Source: Jaltomata sinuosa (taxonomy: Eukaryota; Streptophyta; Magnoliopsida; Solanales; Solanaceae). Taken from it: a stretch of DNA of 64,000 nucleotides. Within the stretch, counting starts at the first letter, position 1; each line of letters begins with the position of its first letter. The notes under the pieces were generated by a model. It saw only the letters and a list, made by a program, of their open reading frames with translations, was not told the origin of the DNA and made no database searches. Below are positions 46,144 through 59,400 of the stretch, in pieces. The position numbers and the translations under genes were made by a program. Where the stretch lies: the NCBI GenBank assembly GCA_003996215.1, contig QJPP01003528.1, positions 167,465 to 231,464 of the forward strand, written 5' to 3'.

Positions 46144-46491
46144 TATTAATTATATCTTGATTTTTTACCTTGTATATTTTAGGAAACTCACAATCCCTAT
46201 TGGTTTGGAAAACCCTTTGTCCTAATGGATTTGGGAAAGGAAAGTAGTCCTTGTAGGATTGGGAAAATATTTTACTTATAAATTTGAGACTACTTGAGAT
46301 CTATATATAGGATTATAGTTGGAGATTCTAAAATCATTGTAGACTTCTCTTCTTTCATAGTGAAAAACTCTCTCTGCTTTTGGTTGGAGGATTAGGCCTA
46401 GACAAACCTCGTTAAATCCTTGTGTTATTTTTCTTCTCAATTTTCTTTGTGTGTGATTGTGTGCTAGTTAACCCATAATATTTCTGTAACA
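46144..46491 (+). repeat. 3' LTR of the copia element
   Basis: Pairs with 43017-43349. The first bases read TATTAATT, so the terminal TG has mutated to TA; the end ...TGTAACA is intact. Contains a 15-base net insertion relative to the left LTR. Confidence 0.88.
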
Positions 46492-46496
46492 GATGG

Positions 46497-47751
46497 CCAC
46501 TGCTCAATCTCTAGCGCACCACCATCTACGACCTCAAGATTTCAGATCTGGACGGAAAACATCATCCTCCGATAACCTTTTACCTTTTCAAATTTTTTGT
46601 CTATATTTATCTATATTTTTTTTAGGTCTGTTCTGTCATTTTGAATTATTTTACTTTCTTTTGTTGATTTATATTGATTTTGTTTGGAATTTCACTCCGG
46701 TGGGTCTCATTTTCTCCGGCAAGAGATAACAATAGCCCTTACTGTTTTGGTTCTGCTTAGGGTCATTTTTGCTCCTAGCTTCAATGTTATTTCTTCATTA
46801 TTGCAATCATCTATGCTTATGTTAAAGTATTACTTAATACTTTGAATTGATCCGACATTTTTGAATTTTACCATAGTTTGTTTCTTTTTTCTTTAGCTAC
46901 ATGCTCTCTTTATTAAGTACTATTTTGTGATTGCTTTCAGATCGTTTTGACCATTTTTGATTGTTATCTCTTTGTTGTTTTCACTAACCATGAATCACAA
47001 TAACATATAACATATTTCTTGGCCAATGAAAGAATTTCCGTCCTATTTTTGAGGCCTCCCCATAATAAATGATATATTTTATTTTGAGTTCGATTATTTT
47101 ATATCAAATATCAATTTAATTGACCGATAAAGAGATTTTCATCGATTTCCAAGGCCTTCAGTGTACATAAGATAGATTTATTTTTAGATCTAATTTTTTA
47201 ATAATTTTTTATTAGTATTCATTCATTACTAACAATTTTAATAAGTATTTTTTTTACAGGTACTCAGAGTTGCTTCTCAAAGAACACACTTGAATTAAAA
47301 TTTGAAGATCTTATAAATTTAATTTTATATTCATTCATTTTGATTAACGATATGCAAATATTAGGCCATCTCTGAAAAGATTTTAGCTAATGATATGTAA
47401 ATATTAGGCTATTTCTTAAAATTTTTTGGCTAACGATAGGCAAATATTAGACCATCTCTTAAAGTTTTTTTCCTTGGATTCCTATAGTTTTGGAGAGTCA
47501 TTTTCTCTAACTCTGAAGAACCGGGGCACATGATTTTATCTCCTCCTCAATTAAAAAAATGAGTTCATCCAGGAGCCATCATTGTGGATTCTGAATGATG
47601 CTTAACTCCTTCTCTTTGAAATAACTTGAACCCATACCGAGAATTTAATTTATTTCATAGACTAAAAATATGTTCTTGAATTAATAGGTTAGGTGGCGAC
47701 TCTCTAAACTTTTTCTTTTAATTTTTTTTTTGAGTCCTGAAGTTGTGTCCT
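46497..47751 (+). other. remainder of the split LTR and its PBS-like start of leader
   Basis: Non-coding. Contains a 43-bp tandem repeat with three copies of GCAAATATTAGG-like words at 47354, 47397 and 47440. The sequence TTAGGTGGCGACTCTC at about 47688-47703 resembles the primer-binding region that follows LTRs in plant Tat/Ogre elements. The next nested chromovirus begins at 47752. No gene seen. Confidence 0.45.
47340..47468. repeat. 43-bp tandem repeat, three copies
   Basis: Units share 'aatattagGCCATCTCT' and 'TTTTAGCTAA[CT]GATA' variants; landmark spacing is 43 bases twice. Confidence 0.8.
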
Positions 47752-50700
47752 TGGCACGATCCGATTTCTCGGTCATGATGACACCTACAACCCCCCAGTA
47801 GGCGAACCAATCTCCGTAGCCCAGAACGGTTAGTAATGGGCTACCTTCTAACAGTTTAAACGGAAGAGCAGGTAAAATAGCAGAAGCAAGGAAACAAGAT
47901 AAAGAAATTAGATAACAAGGATAATATATATGAAAAGCGAAAACTAAACCAACCCCAAAACCTGGTGTCATAGCGTATAGAAGCCCGAAATACATAAGGA
48001 GCACAAAGGTACAAAAGTCATATATACACAATGTCTCCAAAACTATAAGAGTACAAAATACACCAAGGATAACTGAAGTCAATATCTGAACGCCAAGAGC
48101 TCACCCTCATCCTGGATGATCCAAAAACTGCACCCCGCACGAGTCTCCGACGAGCTAACGGCGATGGCCCACACTAGGATCTGCACCTGAAGATGCAGAG
48201 GGTAGGGTGAGCACCAAATGCGAAGCATAAGGTACCCAGTAGGTATCATAGGCCGACTGGGCACATATAAAGTAAAAGAGCAATAGCAGGCAGAGTAGGA
48301 ACAAACAGTCATAGAATTCAACGATAAGCCCACACGAGTTAGCCCAGAGGGAAGACAACAGAAACAACATATAAGGCTAGCATATAGAATATACACACAC
48401 AATATGCACAGGTGAAAGTAAGGACAACACACCTGTGATCCTTGCAAAAATAGTATATATAAGAATAAGTTCTAGAAATGGGCGGTATACTGGTACCCTC
48501 AACTATAAGGAAAAAGGGAGAGAAAAATAAAGGTAGACGTGCTCGACATACAGGAATTAATACCCAATCAAGTCATACAAAACTCAATCCAGGAACTCAC
48601 CACCTCACAGTAACCATGCTCATACTCAACCGTAACAGGGAAAAATATCGGAATATAGTAACAAGAGTCTACCTACAGTCCCTCGGCCACCCATACAACC
48701 GAAGAACACAATCAAGTGAAAACAAACTCTCCGACATCCCATACAACCGGAGCGTACAATCAACAAACAACAAACAACAAACAACAAACAACAAACAACA
48801 AACAAGGGTGGTATCTCAAACAATGGATGATATGATGCATGAAAACCTCGGGGTGAAATAAAACCTCTATATGTACCTCCTCCGGTGCGGATCGGGCCGA
48901 GCAGGCAGGTTCCATGGAAGGACACAACTCGTATACCTCTACTCTACCGTATACCCTTCCCCTCGACACACGCAGCCCAAAGCCTCAGGCCCAGAGCGAC
49001 AAAGTCCATGGAGGTCGCGGACCCCATACTAAAACTCAGAATCAAAATGTGTCCTCCGTAATCGAGTTCGGGTTCAAGCCAGTGACTCAGTCTCAAATAT
49101 GCATGCCTAGACCCTGTCTAGGACTAAAACAGTAAAAAAGATGTCTCAAAAAACCTTCCAAGGGTTCTCGGGCACAACCGGGTCTAAAACAGTAGTAAAA
49201 ACATCTCAGATGCTCGACCCAACCGAGCCTGATATCATTTCAAATCAGTAACAAAACTCAATTAGCATTCCGACCCGGTCGAGTCTAGCAATAGTGGTAA
49301 ATCATGATAAAACCATATTTTAAACCTTTTTTTACCCCAAGAAGATCCACGTATCAAGTCAAATCATTTCCAACTCCAATTTCATCGAAAACAGGCCCCT
49401 GGAGCCAGGCAAGGTTTAAAAAATCAATTTTCATAGGCCCGAAGCCAAAACCCGTAATAAAATGTGGAAAAACCTCTTTATATGCATGAAAATGATATGA
49501 TCAACCCAAATAGCTGCCCGGTAGCTCACAATCAACCTAACGGACCTGCAACGGCTCCGAAGCTACTCAGCAAGCATAACCAGCCTAAAAGGATATTTTT
49601 ATGTACGGGACTCGCAGACATTCCCAATAATCCCACCTTCTATGTTACAGAGTCAACAAGACCTCACGGGGTCATAAAGGTAATAAATATATCAACTAAT
49701 AGGAATACTACACACAATGGAGGAAAGTAATAGGACGAATACTTTTAAAGCGGTCAAGGTCTGTGGTACTAACCTAATAACCTAACTCAAGGATACCAAC
49801 TAGTACAATTTTACCCGATATATGCACAGTCTAGGGAGTTAAGCTGTAACCTACCTGTCGTCCGATGACAAGCTACAGGAATGATGATATCTGAGGCTGA
49901 GCTACTCCGAGAAGCTCCGAACGAGAATCAAACTATCAAATTCATGAATAAAATGTTAAGACGAGGCTAATGATACCCATATTGCTACAATTGTAGCCGG
50001 GTCGATATCCGGGTCAAAAGCGGTCTCACAAGGCCCACAACCCGAAACAAAAAATGAAAAGAACCACGAAGACCCCAACGATGCCAAGAAGGCATGCTCC
50101 AAATTTGAGCACAATTGGACAAGGGAAGGGCACCAAAACATCCCGCCCAAGTTGAGGATTAAAGAATGGAAATTTCAAAAATAAAAATGGTAATTGGGCA
50201 AGAATTACATTCCAAAACGATGGAAAATCAGCCCAAGACGGATAAAACTTCACACCCACGAACATGCACAAGTTTAGGGGGCAGAATCTATCACAAAATC
50301 TAAGCTTTGGATGAGCATCAATGGAGGAATTAAGAGAAAAATCGAAGAAGGTAGGTTGGGGAAGATGACTTACCAAGAGGCGAAGAACTACGGATAATCG
50401 ACGAACAAATAATTCCCCAAGGTTTAGAACTGAATTGGAGAAAAATGGTGGAGAGAATTGTGAGTTTTAGAGTGAGAAAAGTGAGGAGAAGGGCTGGAAA
50501 AAAAGAAATGATAGCAATAAATAGCTGCCGTCCGCAGCTGATTTTCTGCACTTTTTAGAAAATCCGATGGGGCATTCGGGGCATAATCGGGACCGATATT
50601 CAAAAACCAATAGTGTTAATAGAGTGGAAACGATGTTCCAGACTCAACGGAATCAACAAAACTTCTATACGAGGTCATTTCGGAGAAATGTTGACCCAAG

Positions 50701-51224
50701 TCAACACTAACGAAAAGAAACTCAAAAGCTTAAAATGAGTTCGACTCACCCGAAATCCGAACCAACCATCTTCCTAGCCCAAACTCAACATTCCGGAGCT
50801 GATGGAATCATCGAATTTGGAATCCGACACTCCAATCATCGAAAGTCACCCAAAGTTACACTTTCAACTCTAAATGGCCTAAAAACTGAGAAAACCACAC
50901 AAAACCCACACCGAAAGTTCTCAGGCCTCAACTAAAGGTCTAGCTAGACCAAAATGATTGCTTCGGAGCTAACAGAACTGTCAGAATTCAATTCCGAGAA
51001 CGTTAGCTAAGAATGTTGACTAAAGTCAACGATATTCTAAGTTAATGCTCTAAAATAGGCGAATGGCTAAAATGACCAAACGAACGACCAGAGCATCGAA
51101 CTACCAGTCCAATCAAGCCATAAATGACTGGGGGCTGCTACAGGAAGGCTTTAACAGTGCAATAAATGTGAAAACGCGAAAATGACCGGAAGACGCAAAA
51201 ATGACCGGAAGGGTTATCATAACA
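47752..51224 (-). repeat. 3' LTR of the Tekay-like element (left copy)
   Basis: Begins TGGCACGATCCG and ends TCATAACA. It differs from the right copy by scattered substitutions, an expanded CAACAAA run (48762-48803) and a 19-base tandem duplication near the end (about 51172-51210, unit ACGC(G/A)AAAATGACCGGAAG). W-box palindromes lie at 50690-50705 and 51015-51030. The promoter-proximal word array seen in the solo LTRs is absent here; the TATA-like box on the minus strand is at about 50516-50523. Confidence 0.95.
48762..48803. repeat. (CAACAAA)n microsatellite
   Basis: About six heptamer copies here against about two to three at 57458-57475 in the partner LTR, so it expanded after insertion or contracted in the partner. 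Confidence 0.9.
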
Positions 51225-51289
51225 TCCACTACTAAAAAGACTTTCGTCCTCGAAAGTCAAGAAGAAGGGAGTACCTGAAGGCTCGAACA

Positions 51290-54250
51290 ACTACGGATAC
51301 TGAGAACGCAACTCACTCTTGGTCTCCCAAGTAGCCTCCTCAATCAGACGATGTCTCCACTGAACTCTCACAACCAGAATCTCCCTAGATCTCAATCTCC
51401 TGACATCTCTTGCTAGAATAGCTATTGTCTCCTCAACAAATGATGACCTCTCATCCAACTGAACCGAATCCCAATGCAACACATGAGACTCATTTGGCAC
51501 ATACCGGTGCAACATTGAGAAACAGAAGACTGGGTGAACTGCTGAAAACATCTGAGGCAAGGCTAATATGTAGGCAACACTACCAATCGGCTGTAGAATC
51601 TCAAAAATGGCCCAATAAACCTGGGGCTAAGCTTGCCTCGCCGACCAAATCTCATCACGCCCTTCATGAGAAATACTCGGAGGAAAACCCGGTCACCAAC
51701 ACTGAACTCCAAGGCATGAAGCCTACGATCGACGTAGCTCTTATTCCTACTCTGGGCCGCTCAAATCTATACTGAATCAAATGGACTCGGTCTAAGGAAT
51801 CTCTACATAAGTATGTACTCTGCGGTCTGGACTCCAACCCATCAAACCAACCAATCAGCGATCTGCAACGCCTACCATATAAAGCCTCGAAAGGTGCCAT
51901 GCCAATGCTTGAATGAAAGCTATTATTATACGTGAACTCGGCCAATGGTACAAACTGATCCCATGAACCTTCAAAGTGAAGTACACAGGCCCGAAGCATG
52001 TCCTCCAGGACTTGAATAGTCCTCTCAGACTGGCCATCTGTATGAGGGTGGAAATCAGTACTAAGCTGAACCTTCGTACCTAAATCCCTCTATATAGCTC
52101 TCCAAAACTGAGATGTGAACTGAGTGCCGCAATTTGAAATGATAGAAGCTGGGACCCCGTGCAACCGTACAATCTCATGAATGTAGATCTGAGCTAACCT
52201 CTCCGCCCTGTAGGAAGTCTGAACCGGCATGACATATGCTGACTTAGTCAGCCTATCAACGCTCACCCAAATAGAGTCAAACCCCCGAGTAGTATAAGGC
52301 AAACAAACAACAAAGTCCATAGTAATACCTTTCCACTTCCACTCAGGAATGGGAAGTCGCTGCAACAAACTACCCGGTCTCATGTGCTCGAACTTCAACT
52401 GTTGATAGTTCAAGCACTGAGATACAAACTCTGCCACATCCCACTTTATACACCCTACCAGTAAAGCTGTCTCAGGTCTCTATACATCTTTGCTGTGCCA
52501 GGATGGATGGAGTATGTGGAACAATGTGCCTCATGGAGTATCAACTGTATCAAATCACCAACTCTCGAAACACAAAGTCGACCCTCAAACCTCAGAATCC
52601 CATAAAAACCCAAGGTAGCCTGGCTGGCCTCACCCCAAACCACCTGATCACGAAGGTCACACAAACTTTGATCCTCGAACTGTCGGCTCTGAATCTGATC
52701 AACTAGAGTAGAACGAACCTCAACACTGGCAAAAACTCTGCTGGGATTCGATAAGTCAAGCCTAACCAAACGGTTAGCCAAGGATTGGATGTCCAAGGCC
52801 AATAGTCACTCAGAAGCTGAAAGTGAAGCTAGGCTGCCCATACTCACCGCCTTCTGACTCAAGGAATCCGCTACCACATTTGCCTTGACTGGATGGTATA
52901 AAATAGTGAAATCATAGTCCTTTAGCAACTCAATCCATCTTCTCTGTCTCGAGTTTAGCTCACGCTGACTCGTAATGTATTGAAGACTATGATGGTCAGT
53001 GAATATCTCACAATGAACTCCATATAGATAGTGCCTCTAGATCTTGAGTGCGAAGACTACCACCGCCAACTCTAAGTCATGAGTGGGGTAGTTGCACTCG
53101 TGAACCTTCAGCTGCCTCAACTCATATGCTATCACTCGACCCTACTGCATCAATACACAACCAAGACTGACCCCTGAAGAATCATAATAAACGGAGAAAC
53201 TCTGACCCTCAACCATCAAAGTCAAAACTAGAGCTGAAGTCAATAAGGCCTTAAGCCTCTGGAAGCTATCCTCGCACTGATCAGACCACTGAAATGGAAC
53301 ATCCTTCCTAGTTAGAATAGTCAAGGGTGCTGCTATGGAAGAAAACCCCTCAACGAACAGTCTGTTATACCCGGCTAACCCAACAAAGCTTCGAACCTCG
53401 GTAGGAGTAGTAGGTCTAGGTCAATCACGAACTGCAGAAATCTTACCCAGATCAACTGTAATCCCATCTTTAGACACCACGTGCCCTAGGAATGCAACTG
53501 ACTCTAACCAAAACTCACACTTTGAGAACTTGGCGTATAGACGATGATCTCTCAAAGTCTGAAGTACAATCCTCAAGTGCTACTTATGCTCGTCTCTACT
53601 CTGGGAGTATCCAGAATGTCATCAATGAAGACTATCACGAATAGATCCAGGAATGGGCTAAACACCCTATGCATCAAGTCCATGAAGGCTGCGGGGGCAT
53701 TAGTCAACCCAAAATACATAACCAGGAACTCATAGTGGCCGAAACATGTCCTGAATGCTGTCTTAGGGATGTAATCCGCCCTAATCCTCAACTGATGGTA
53801 GTCGGACCTCAAATCAATCTTAGAAAATACAGCGAAACCCTGAAGCTAATCCAATAAGTCATCAATCCTGGGCATCGGATACTTATTCTTCACTATCACC
53901 TTATTCAACTGCCGATAATCAATACATATCCGCATTGACCCATCCTTCTTCTTCATGAAGAGAACAGGAGCACCCAAGGAGACACACTCGGTCTAATAAA
54001 CCCCTTAGCTAAGAAATCTTGGAGCTGCTCCTTAAGCTCTCTTAACTCAGCAGGATCCATACGGTAGGGAGGAATAGAAACGGTCCTGGTGCTTGGGTCT
54101 AACTAAATGGAGAAATCAATATCCCTCTCAGGTGGAAGTCCTGGCAGGTCGGTAGGAAACATATCTAGGAAGTCTCTAACCACAAGAACAGACTCAGGAG
54201 ACGTAGGGTCAACACTAGAATCTCAGACATATGCTAGATAAGCTAAACAC
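51290..54250 (-). pseudogene. Tekay-like pol relic (RT, RNase H, integrase, chromodomain)
   Basis: Minus strand. RT at about 54060-53330 has PAELRELKEQL, the region with QLNKVIVKNKYPMPR, and FIDD at about 53618-53627. RNase H at about 53230-52870 shows VYYDSSGVSLGCVLMQ, with Tyr-Asp retained. The integrase zinc region lies at about 52540-52400 (HCSTYSIHPGTAKMYRDL...CLNYQQLK, with both cysteines changed). The core has MDFVVCLP, SNCGTQFTSQFWR in place of the usual SDRG, and QAERTIQ-like remains near 52030. Then EALYGRRCRSLIGWF (51870-51826). The tail WRHRLIEEATWETKSELRSQYP-like block at about 51360-51291 is the chromodomain-like end (20 residues shown at most: RLIEEATWETKSELRSQYP). Frame breaks and stops are frequent. 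Confidence 0.9.
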
Positions 54251-56237
54251 CCACGGGAAATCAACTTCCTATCGCACAGGCAAGAGATGATCCCAGACGG
54301 TGCATGGCTAACAGAACCCTGCCACACGGTCGAGGATACACCGGGCACGACTATGGTAACGGTCTTGGCATAGCAATCCAAAACCACATGGTGAGGGGAT
54401 AACCAGTCCATGCCCAATATCACATCAAAATCCAACATATCAAGTATCATCAAGTCAGCCCAAGTGTCCAAATCACCAACAGATATCACACAGGATTACA
54501 CAATCTGATCCACTACTAAAGAATCTCCTATTGGGGTCAAAACAGAAACATGAACAGACAATGGCTCACTATCCAACCCTAAACAAAGAAGAAAGTAGGC
54601 AGATATATATATATGAACAAGTGGATCCAGGATCAAACAAAGCATAAGCTGGCTGACGGTATACAAAAATCATACTTGTGATCACAACATCCGTGGCCTC
54701 TGCCTCCAGTCTCTCAGGGACCGCATAGAACTGACGGCGACCTCCACCTTACTGACCGCCATCCCTACCACCTGCTCTGCCACATGGGGCACCACCCCTA
54801 GCCTGACCACCACCCCCTCTAGACGGAGGCTGAACTGCTTGCAGTGGCTCGACTGGCTGAACTGTACCCTACTGGGGAAAATCTCTAGCAAAGTGACCAA
54901 CCACATCACAAGTATAGCAAGCCCCTGACGACCTACTGGTCAGGATGAACCAGCAGAACCCGAATGGCCACCATGGCCTGATGCCCCAGAATCTGTACCT
55001 CTTAACGACTGACCACTGTGACCTCGCTGACTGCCATGACCCTGCTCAAACTGAGAACCAGAAGCCTGAAGTGACGCCTGTACCACTCAGGTAGACTGAC
55101 CCTGATGCTGCTGCGACTGATAACCTTGTCCCTACTGGCCTGAACCTCTACCACTATGCCTAGAACCACTGTAACCATCCTGATGTCGAGGCCTCTTATC
55201 TATGGCCCCAGTTTCATGATTACATGAATTCTCAACTGTGCGGGCATAGTCTGCAATGGCTTGGAAGGACCGACCGCTAGCAACCAATATCTTTTCAGGC
55301 TCTCTAAACTCTCTCCGTAGCCTCCAAACAAATCTACGGACTCTATCGGCCTCAGTAGGCATAATCGTGGCTCCAAACGGAGCAAGATGATGGAACCGAG
55401 TCTCATACTCTGAGACGATCATGGTATCCTGAGAAAGTTTAGTGAACTCCTTCCTCCGACGCTCTCGGTCGCTCTGTGGCAAGAACTTGGCAATAAAGTC
55501 CTCATAAAACTCAGACCAGGTCAAGGAAGGTGATGTAGAAGGCTTGCAAGCAACCTGTGCTCTCCACTATAACTTCGCTGGACCCTCCAGCTGATATGCA
55601 TTATATCTAACCCCGTGGGTCTCCAACAAGCCCAAATGATGCAGCATCTCCTCACAGGTGGTGATAAAGTCATGAGGGTCCTGACCTTGTGTACCAGCAA
55701 ACCTCGGTGGTGCTAATCTCATAAACCTACCCAATGCCTTCTGCTCCATCTCTGTCATAGTGTGGCAGGGAGAAAGGGACTGGGAAACTGATGGAACTGG
55801 AACAACCTTAGTGCGGGGAGCCACAGTAGCAGGCTGCGCTCCTGAACTCTGAACACCTAGGGTTGCCCCCTGAGCGGATGTTTGGGCTATTTCATAAGGA
55901 CGCTCCCCAATCATACCCCATAGCTGAAGTAACAAACCCCAAATATCTGAAGACTGAGCTGGGGCTGAAGCACAGAAACTGATGCTGGAACTGGTACTGG
56001 AGTTAGTGGTGCCTGGGCTGTCCCCGGGCCCACATACTGCTGCTCTAGAGCTAACTCTGGCTCGTAGTCATACTCAGGCTCTATATCCACTCAAGCAGCT
56101 CTAGCAGGTGTCGCTGCTCTGGGGTAACCTCGGCCCCTACCTCTACCCTAGTGACCACCCCGGCCCCTAGCTGGAGTCGAAGGTGCAGGGGAAGGAGGCT
56201 CTCCTCTGCCAGAAACTGAGGATCTCATACGAACCAT
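54223..56237 (-). pseudogene. Tekay-like gag and protease relic
   Basis: Minus strand from ATG at 56235-56237 (MVRMRSSVSGRGE), a Pro/Arg-rich start with several stops. The capsid block has MRLAPPRFAGTQGQDPHDFI (about 55730-55670) and, after a stop near 55565, FYEDFIAKFLPQSDRERRR (about 55510-55455) and TMIVSEYETRFHHLAPF. A Gln/Gly/Arg-rich stretch follows. The nucleocapsid knuckle CYTCDVVGHFARDFP lies at about 54925-54880 with the last cysteine changed to F. Protease has ALFDPGSTCSYI (about 54645-54610), a normal-looking DPGS active site, and LGMDWLSPHHVVLDC (about 54415-54370). Broken by TAG/TAA codons and frameshifts. Confidence 0.88.
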
Positions 56238-56434
56238 CTGCGGAAGAGTAAACTAGAATAAGTGAGTTTTCTAGAAACTTTCAAGGATACTACGCACGAA
56301 AGAGGAACAAGAACAATCCATTTTCCTATGATGTCACTATAGCCTCCCAACGATTGAGTACGGACATCTCCGCCCCAAAACGTAGGACTCTACTAGACAT
56401 TAGCTCCTATACCAATGACACCGGTGAACCTAGG

Positions 56435-56446
56435 GCTCTGATACCA
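56435..56446 (-). other. primer-binding site of the Tekay-like element
   Basis: GCTCTGATACCA, complementary in sense to initiator tRNA-Met, three bases inside the right LTR; the same site as in chromovirus 1 (15751-15762). Confidence 0.93.
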
Positions 56447-56449
56447 AGC

Positions 56450-59400
56450 TGTCATGACCCGATTTCTTAATCATGATGGCACCTACAACCCCCCAGTAGG
56501 TGAACCAATCCCCGTAGCCTATAACGGTTAGTAATGGGCTACCTTCTAACAGTTTAAACGAAAGAGAAGGTAAAATAGCAGAAGCAAGGAAACAAGATAA
56601 AGAAATTAGATAACAAAGATAACATATATGAAAAGCGGAAACTAAACCAACCCCAAAATATGGTGTCAGAGAGTATAGAAGCTGGAACTACATAAGGAGC
56701 ACAAAGGTCCAAAAGTCATATGTACACAATGTCTCCGAAACTATAAGAGTGCAAAATACACAAAGGATAACTGAAGTCAAGCTCTGAACGCCAAGTGCTC
56801 ACCCTCAGCTTGGATGATCCAAAAATTGTACCCCGTATGAGTCTTCGACGCGCTAACGGTGATGACCCACGCTAGGATCAGCACCAGAAGATGCAGATAG
56901 TAGGGTGAGCACCAAATGCGAAGCATAAGGTACCCAGTAGGTATCATAGGCCGACTGGGCACATATAAAGTAAAAGAGCAATAACAAGCAGAGTAGGAAA
57001 AAACAGTCACAAAATTAAACGATAAGAACATAGGAGCTAGCCTAGAGGGAAGACAACAGAAACAACATATAAGGCTAGCATATAGAATATATACACACAA
57101 CAGGCATAGGTGAAAGTAAGGACAACACACCTGGGATCCTTGCAAAAATTGTATATATAAGAATAAGTTCTAGGAATGGGCGGTATACTGGTACCCTCAA
57201 GTATAAGGAAAAAGGGAGAGAAGAATAAAGGTAGCGTGCTCGACATACAGGAATTAATACCCAATCAAGTCATACAAAACTCAATCTAGGAACTCACCAC
57301 CTCACAGTAACCATGCTCATACTCAATCGTAACAGGGAACAATAGATGAATAAAGTAACAAGAGTCTACCTACAGTCCCTCGGCCACCCATACAATCGAG
57401 GAACACAATCAAGTGAAAACAAACCCTCCGACATCCTATACTACCAGAGCGTACATTCAACAAACAACAAACAAGGGTGGTATCTCAAACAATGGATGAT
57501 ATGATGCATGAAAACCTCGGGGTGAAATAGAACCTCTATATGTACCTCCTCCAGTGCCGATCAAGCCCAGCAGATAGGTTTCATGGAAGGAAACAACCCA
57601 TATACATCTACTCCACCGTATACCCTTCCCCCCGGCACATGTAGCCCAAAGCCTCAGGCCTGGAGCGTCAAGGTCCATGGAGGTCCTGGACCCCATACTA
57701 AAACACAGAATCAAAACGTGTCCTTCGGAATTGAGTCTGGGTTCAAGCCAGTGGCTCCGTTTCAAATATGCATGCCTAGATCCTGTCTAGGACTAAAACA
57801 GTGAAAAAGATGTCTCAAAAACCCTTCCGAGGGTGCTCGGGAACAACCGAGTCTAAAACAGTAGTAAAAACATCTTAGATGCTCGACTCGGCCTAGCCTG
57901 ATATCATTTCAAATTAGTAACAAAACTCAGCTAGCACTCCGACTCGGTCGAGTCTACCAATAGTGGTAAATCATGATAAAACCATATTTTTAACCTTATT
58001 TTACCCCAAGAAGATCCGCGTATCAAGTCAAATCATTTCCAAATCCAATTTAATCAAAAACGGGCCTCTGGGGCCATGCAAGGTTTAGAAAATCAGTTTC
58101 CATAGGCCCGAAGCCAAAAACCGTAATAAAACGTGGAAAAATCTATTTATATGCATGGAAATGATATGATCAACCCAAATAGCTTCCCGGCAGCTAACAA
58201 TCAACCTAACGACCCTGCACAGGCTCCAAAGCTACTCAACAAGCATAACCAGCCTAGAAGGATATTTTTATGTACGAGACTCGTGGACATTCCCAATAAT
58301 CCCACCTTCTATGTTCCAGAGTCAACAAGACTTCACGGGGTCACAAAAGTAATAAATATATCAACTAATAGGAATACTACACACAACGGAGGAAAGTAAT
58401 AGGACGAATCATGAAAAAGCGGTCAAGGTCTGTGGTACCAACCTAATAACCCAACCCAAGGATGCCAACTAGTATAATTTTACCTGATATATGCAAAGTC
58501 TAGGGAGTTAAGCCGTAACCTACCTGTCCTCCGACGACAAGCTGCGGGAACGATGATATCCTCGACCGAGCTGCTCCGAGAAGATCCGAACGAGAATCAA
58601 ACTATCAAATTGATGAATAAAATGTTAAGACAAGTCTAATGATACCCATATTGATACAATTGTAGCCGGGTCGATATCAAGGTCAAAAGAGGTCCCGTGA
58701 GGCCCACAATCCAAAACCAAAAATAAAAAGAACCACAATTACCCCAACGATGCCAAGAAGGCATGCTCCAAATTTAAGCACAATTGGACAAGGGAAGGGC
58801 ACCAAAACATCCCGCCCAAGTTGGGGATTAAAGAATGAAAATTTCGAAAATAAAAATTTAAATTGGGCAAGAATTACTTACCAAAACGATGGAAAATCAG
58901 CCCAAGATGGATACAACTTCACACCAACGAACATGCACAAGCTTAGGGGGCAGAATCTATCACAATATCCAAGCTTTGGATGAGCATCAATGGAGGAATT
59001 AAGAGAAAAACCGAAGAAGGCAAGTTGAGGAAGATGACTTACCAAGAGGCAAAGAACTACGGATAATCGACGAACAAATAATTCCCCAAGGTTTAGAACT
59101 GAATTGGAGCAAAATGGTGGAGAGAATTTTGAGTTTTAGAGTGAGAAAAGTGAGGAGAAGGGCTGGAAAAAATGAAATGACAGCAATAAATAGCTGCTGT
59201 CCGCAACTGATTTTCTGTACTTTTTAGAAAACCCGATGGGGCATTCTGGGCACAATCAGAAACCGATACTCAAAAAACAATAGTGCTAATAGAGTGGAAA
59301 CGACATTCCTGACTTAAGGGAATCAATGAAACTTCCATATAAGGTCATTTTGGAGAAATGTTGACCCAAGTCAACACTAACGAAAAGGAACTCAAAGGCT

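Larger units (their letters stand above)
43017..46491 (+). mobile_element. Ty1/copia element with RT deletion, 3,475 bp
   Basis: LTRs 43017-43349 (333 bp) and 46144-46491 (348 bp) with target duplication GATGG (43012-43016 and 46492-46496). A primer-binding site similar to the initiator tRNA-Met one (ATATCAGAGC at 43357-43366) and polypurine tract AAGGGAAAGATT (46132-46143) are present. The internal region keeps gag, protease and integrase remnants but lacks nearly all of RT and RNase H, so it is non-autonomous. Domain order protease-integrase-RT places it in copia, probably the Tork group (inference). Confidence 0.92.
27976..47692 (+). mobile_element. inferred Tat/Ogre-like LTR, split by a MULE and a copia element
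   Basis: Inferred LTR pieces: 27976-28313 (starts TGTGACACCCAATTTTGG), 42421-43016 and 46497-47692. Without the insertions the LTR would be about 2.1 kb. It is followed by GGTGGCGACTCTC (from 47691), a sequence found next to LTRs of plant Tat/Ogre-type elements as the primer-binding region; a second GACTCTGCTGAGGAA follows at about 59917 after the nested chromovirus. The LTR 3' terminus lacks a clear CA, no coding region is in view, and the partner LTR is outside the window, so the assignment is tentative. Confidence 0.42.
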
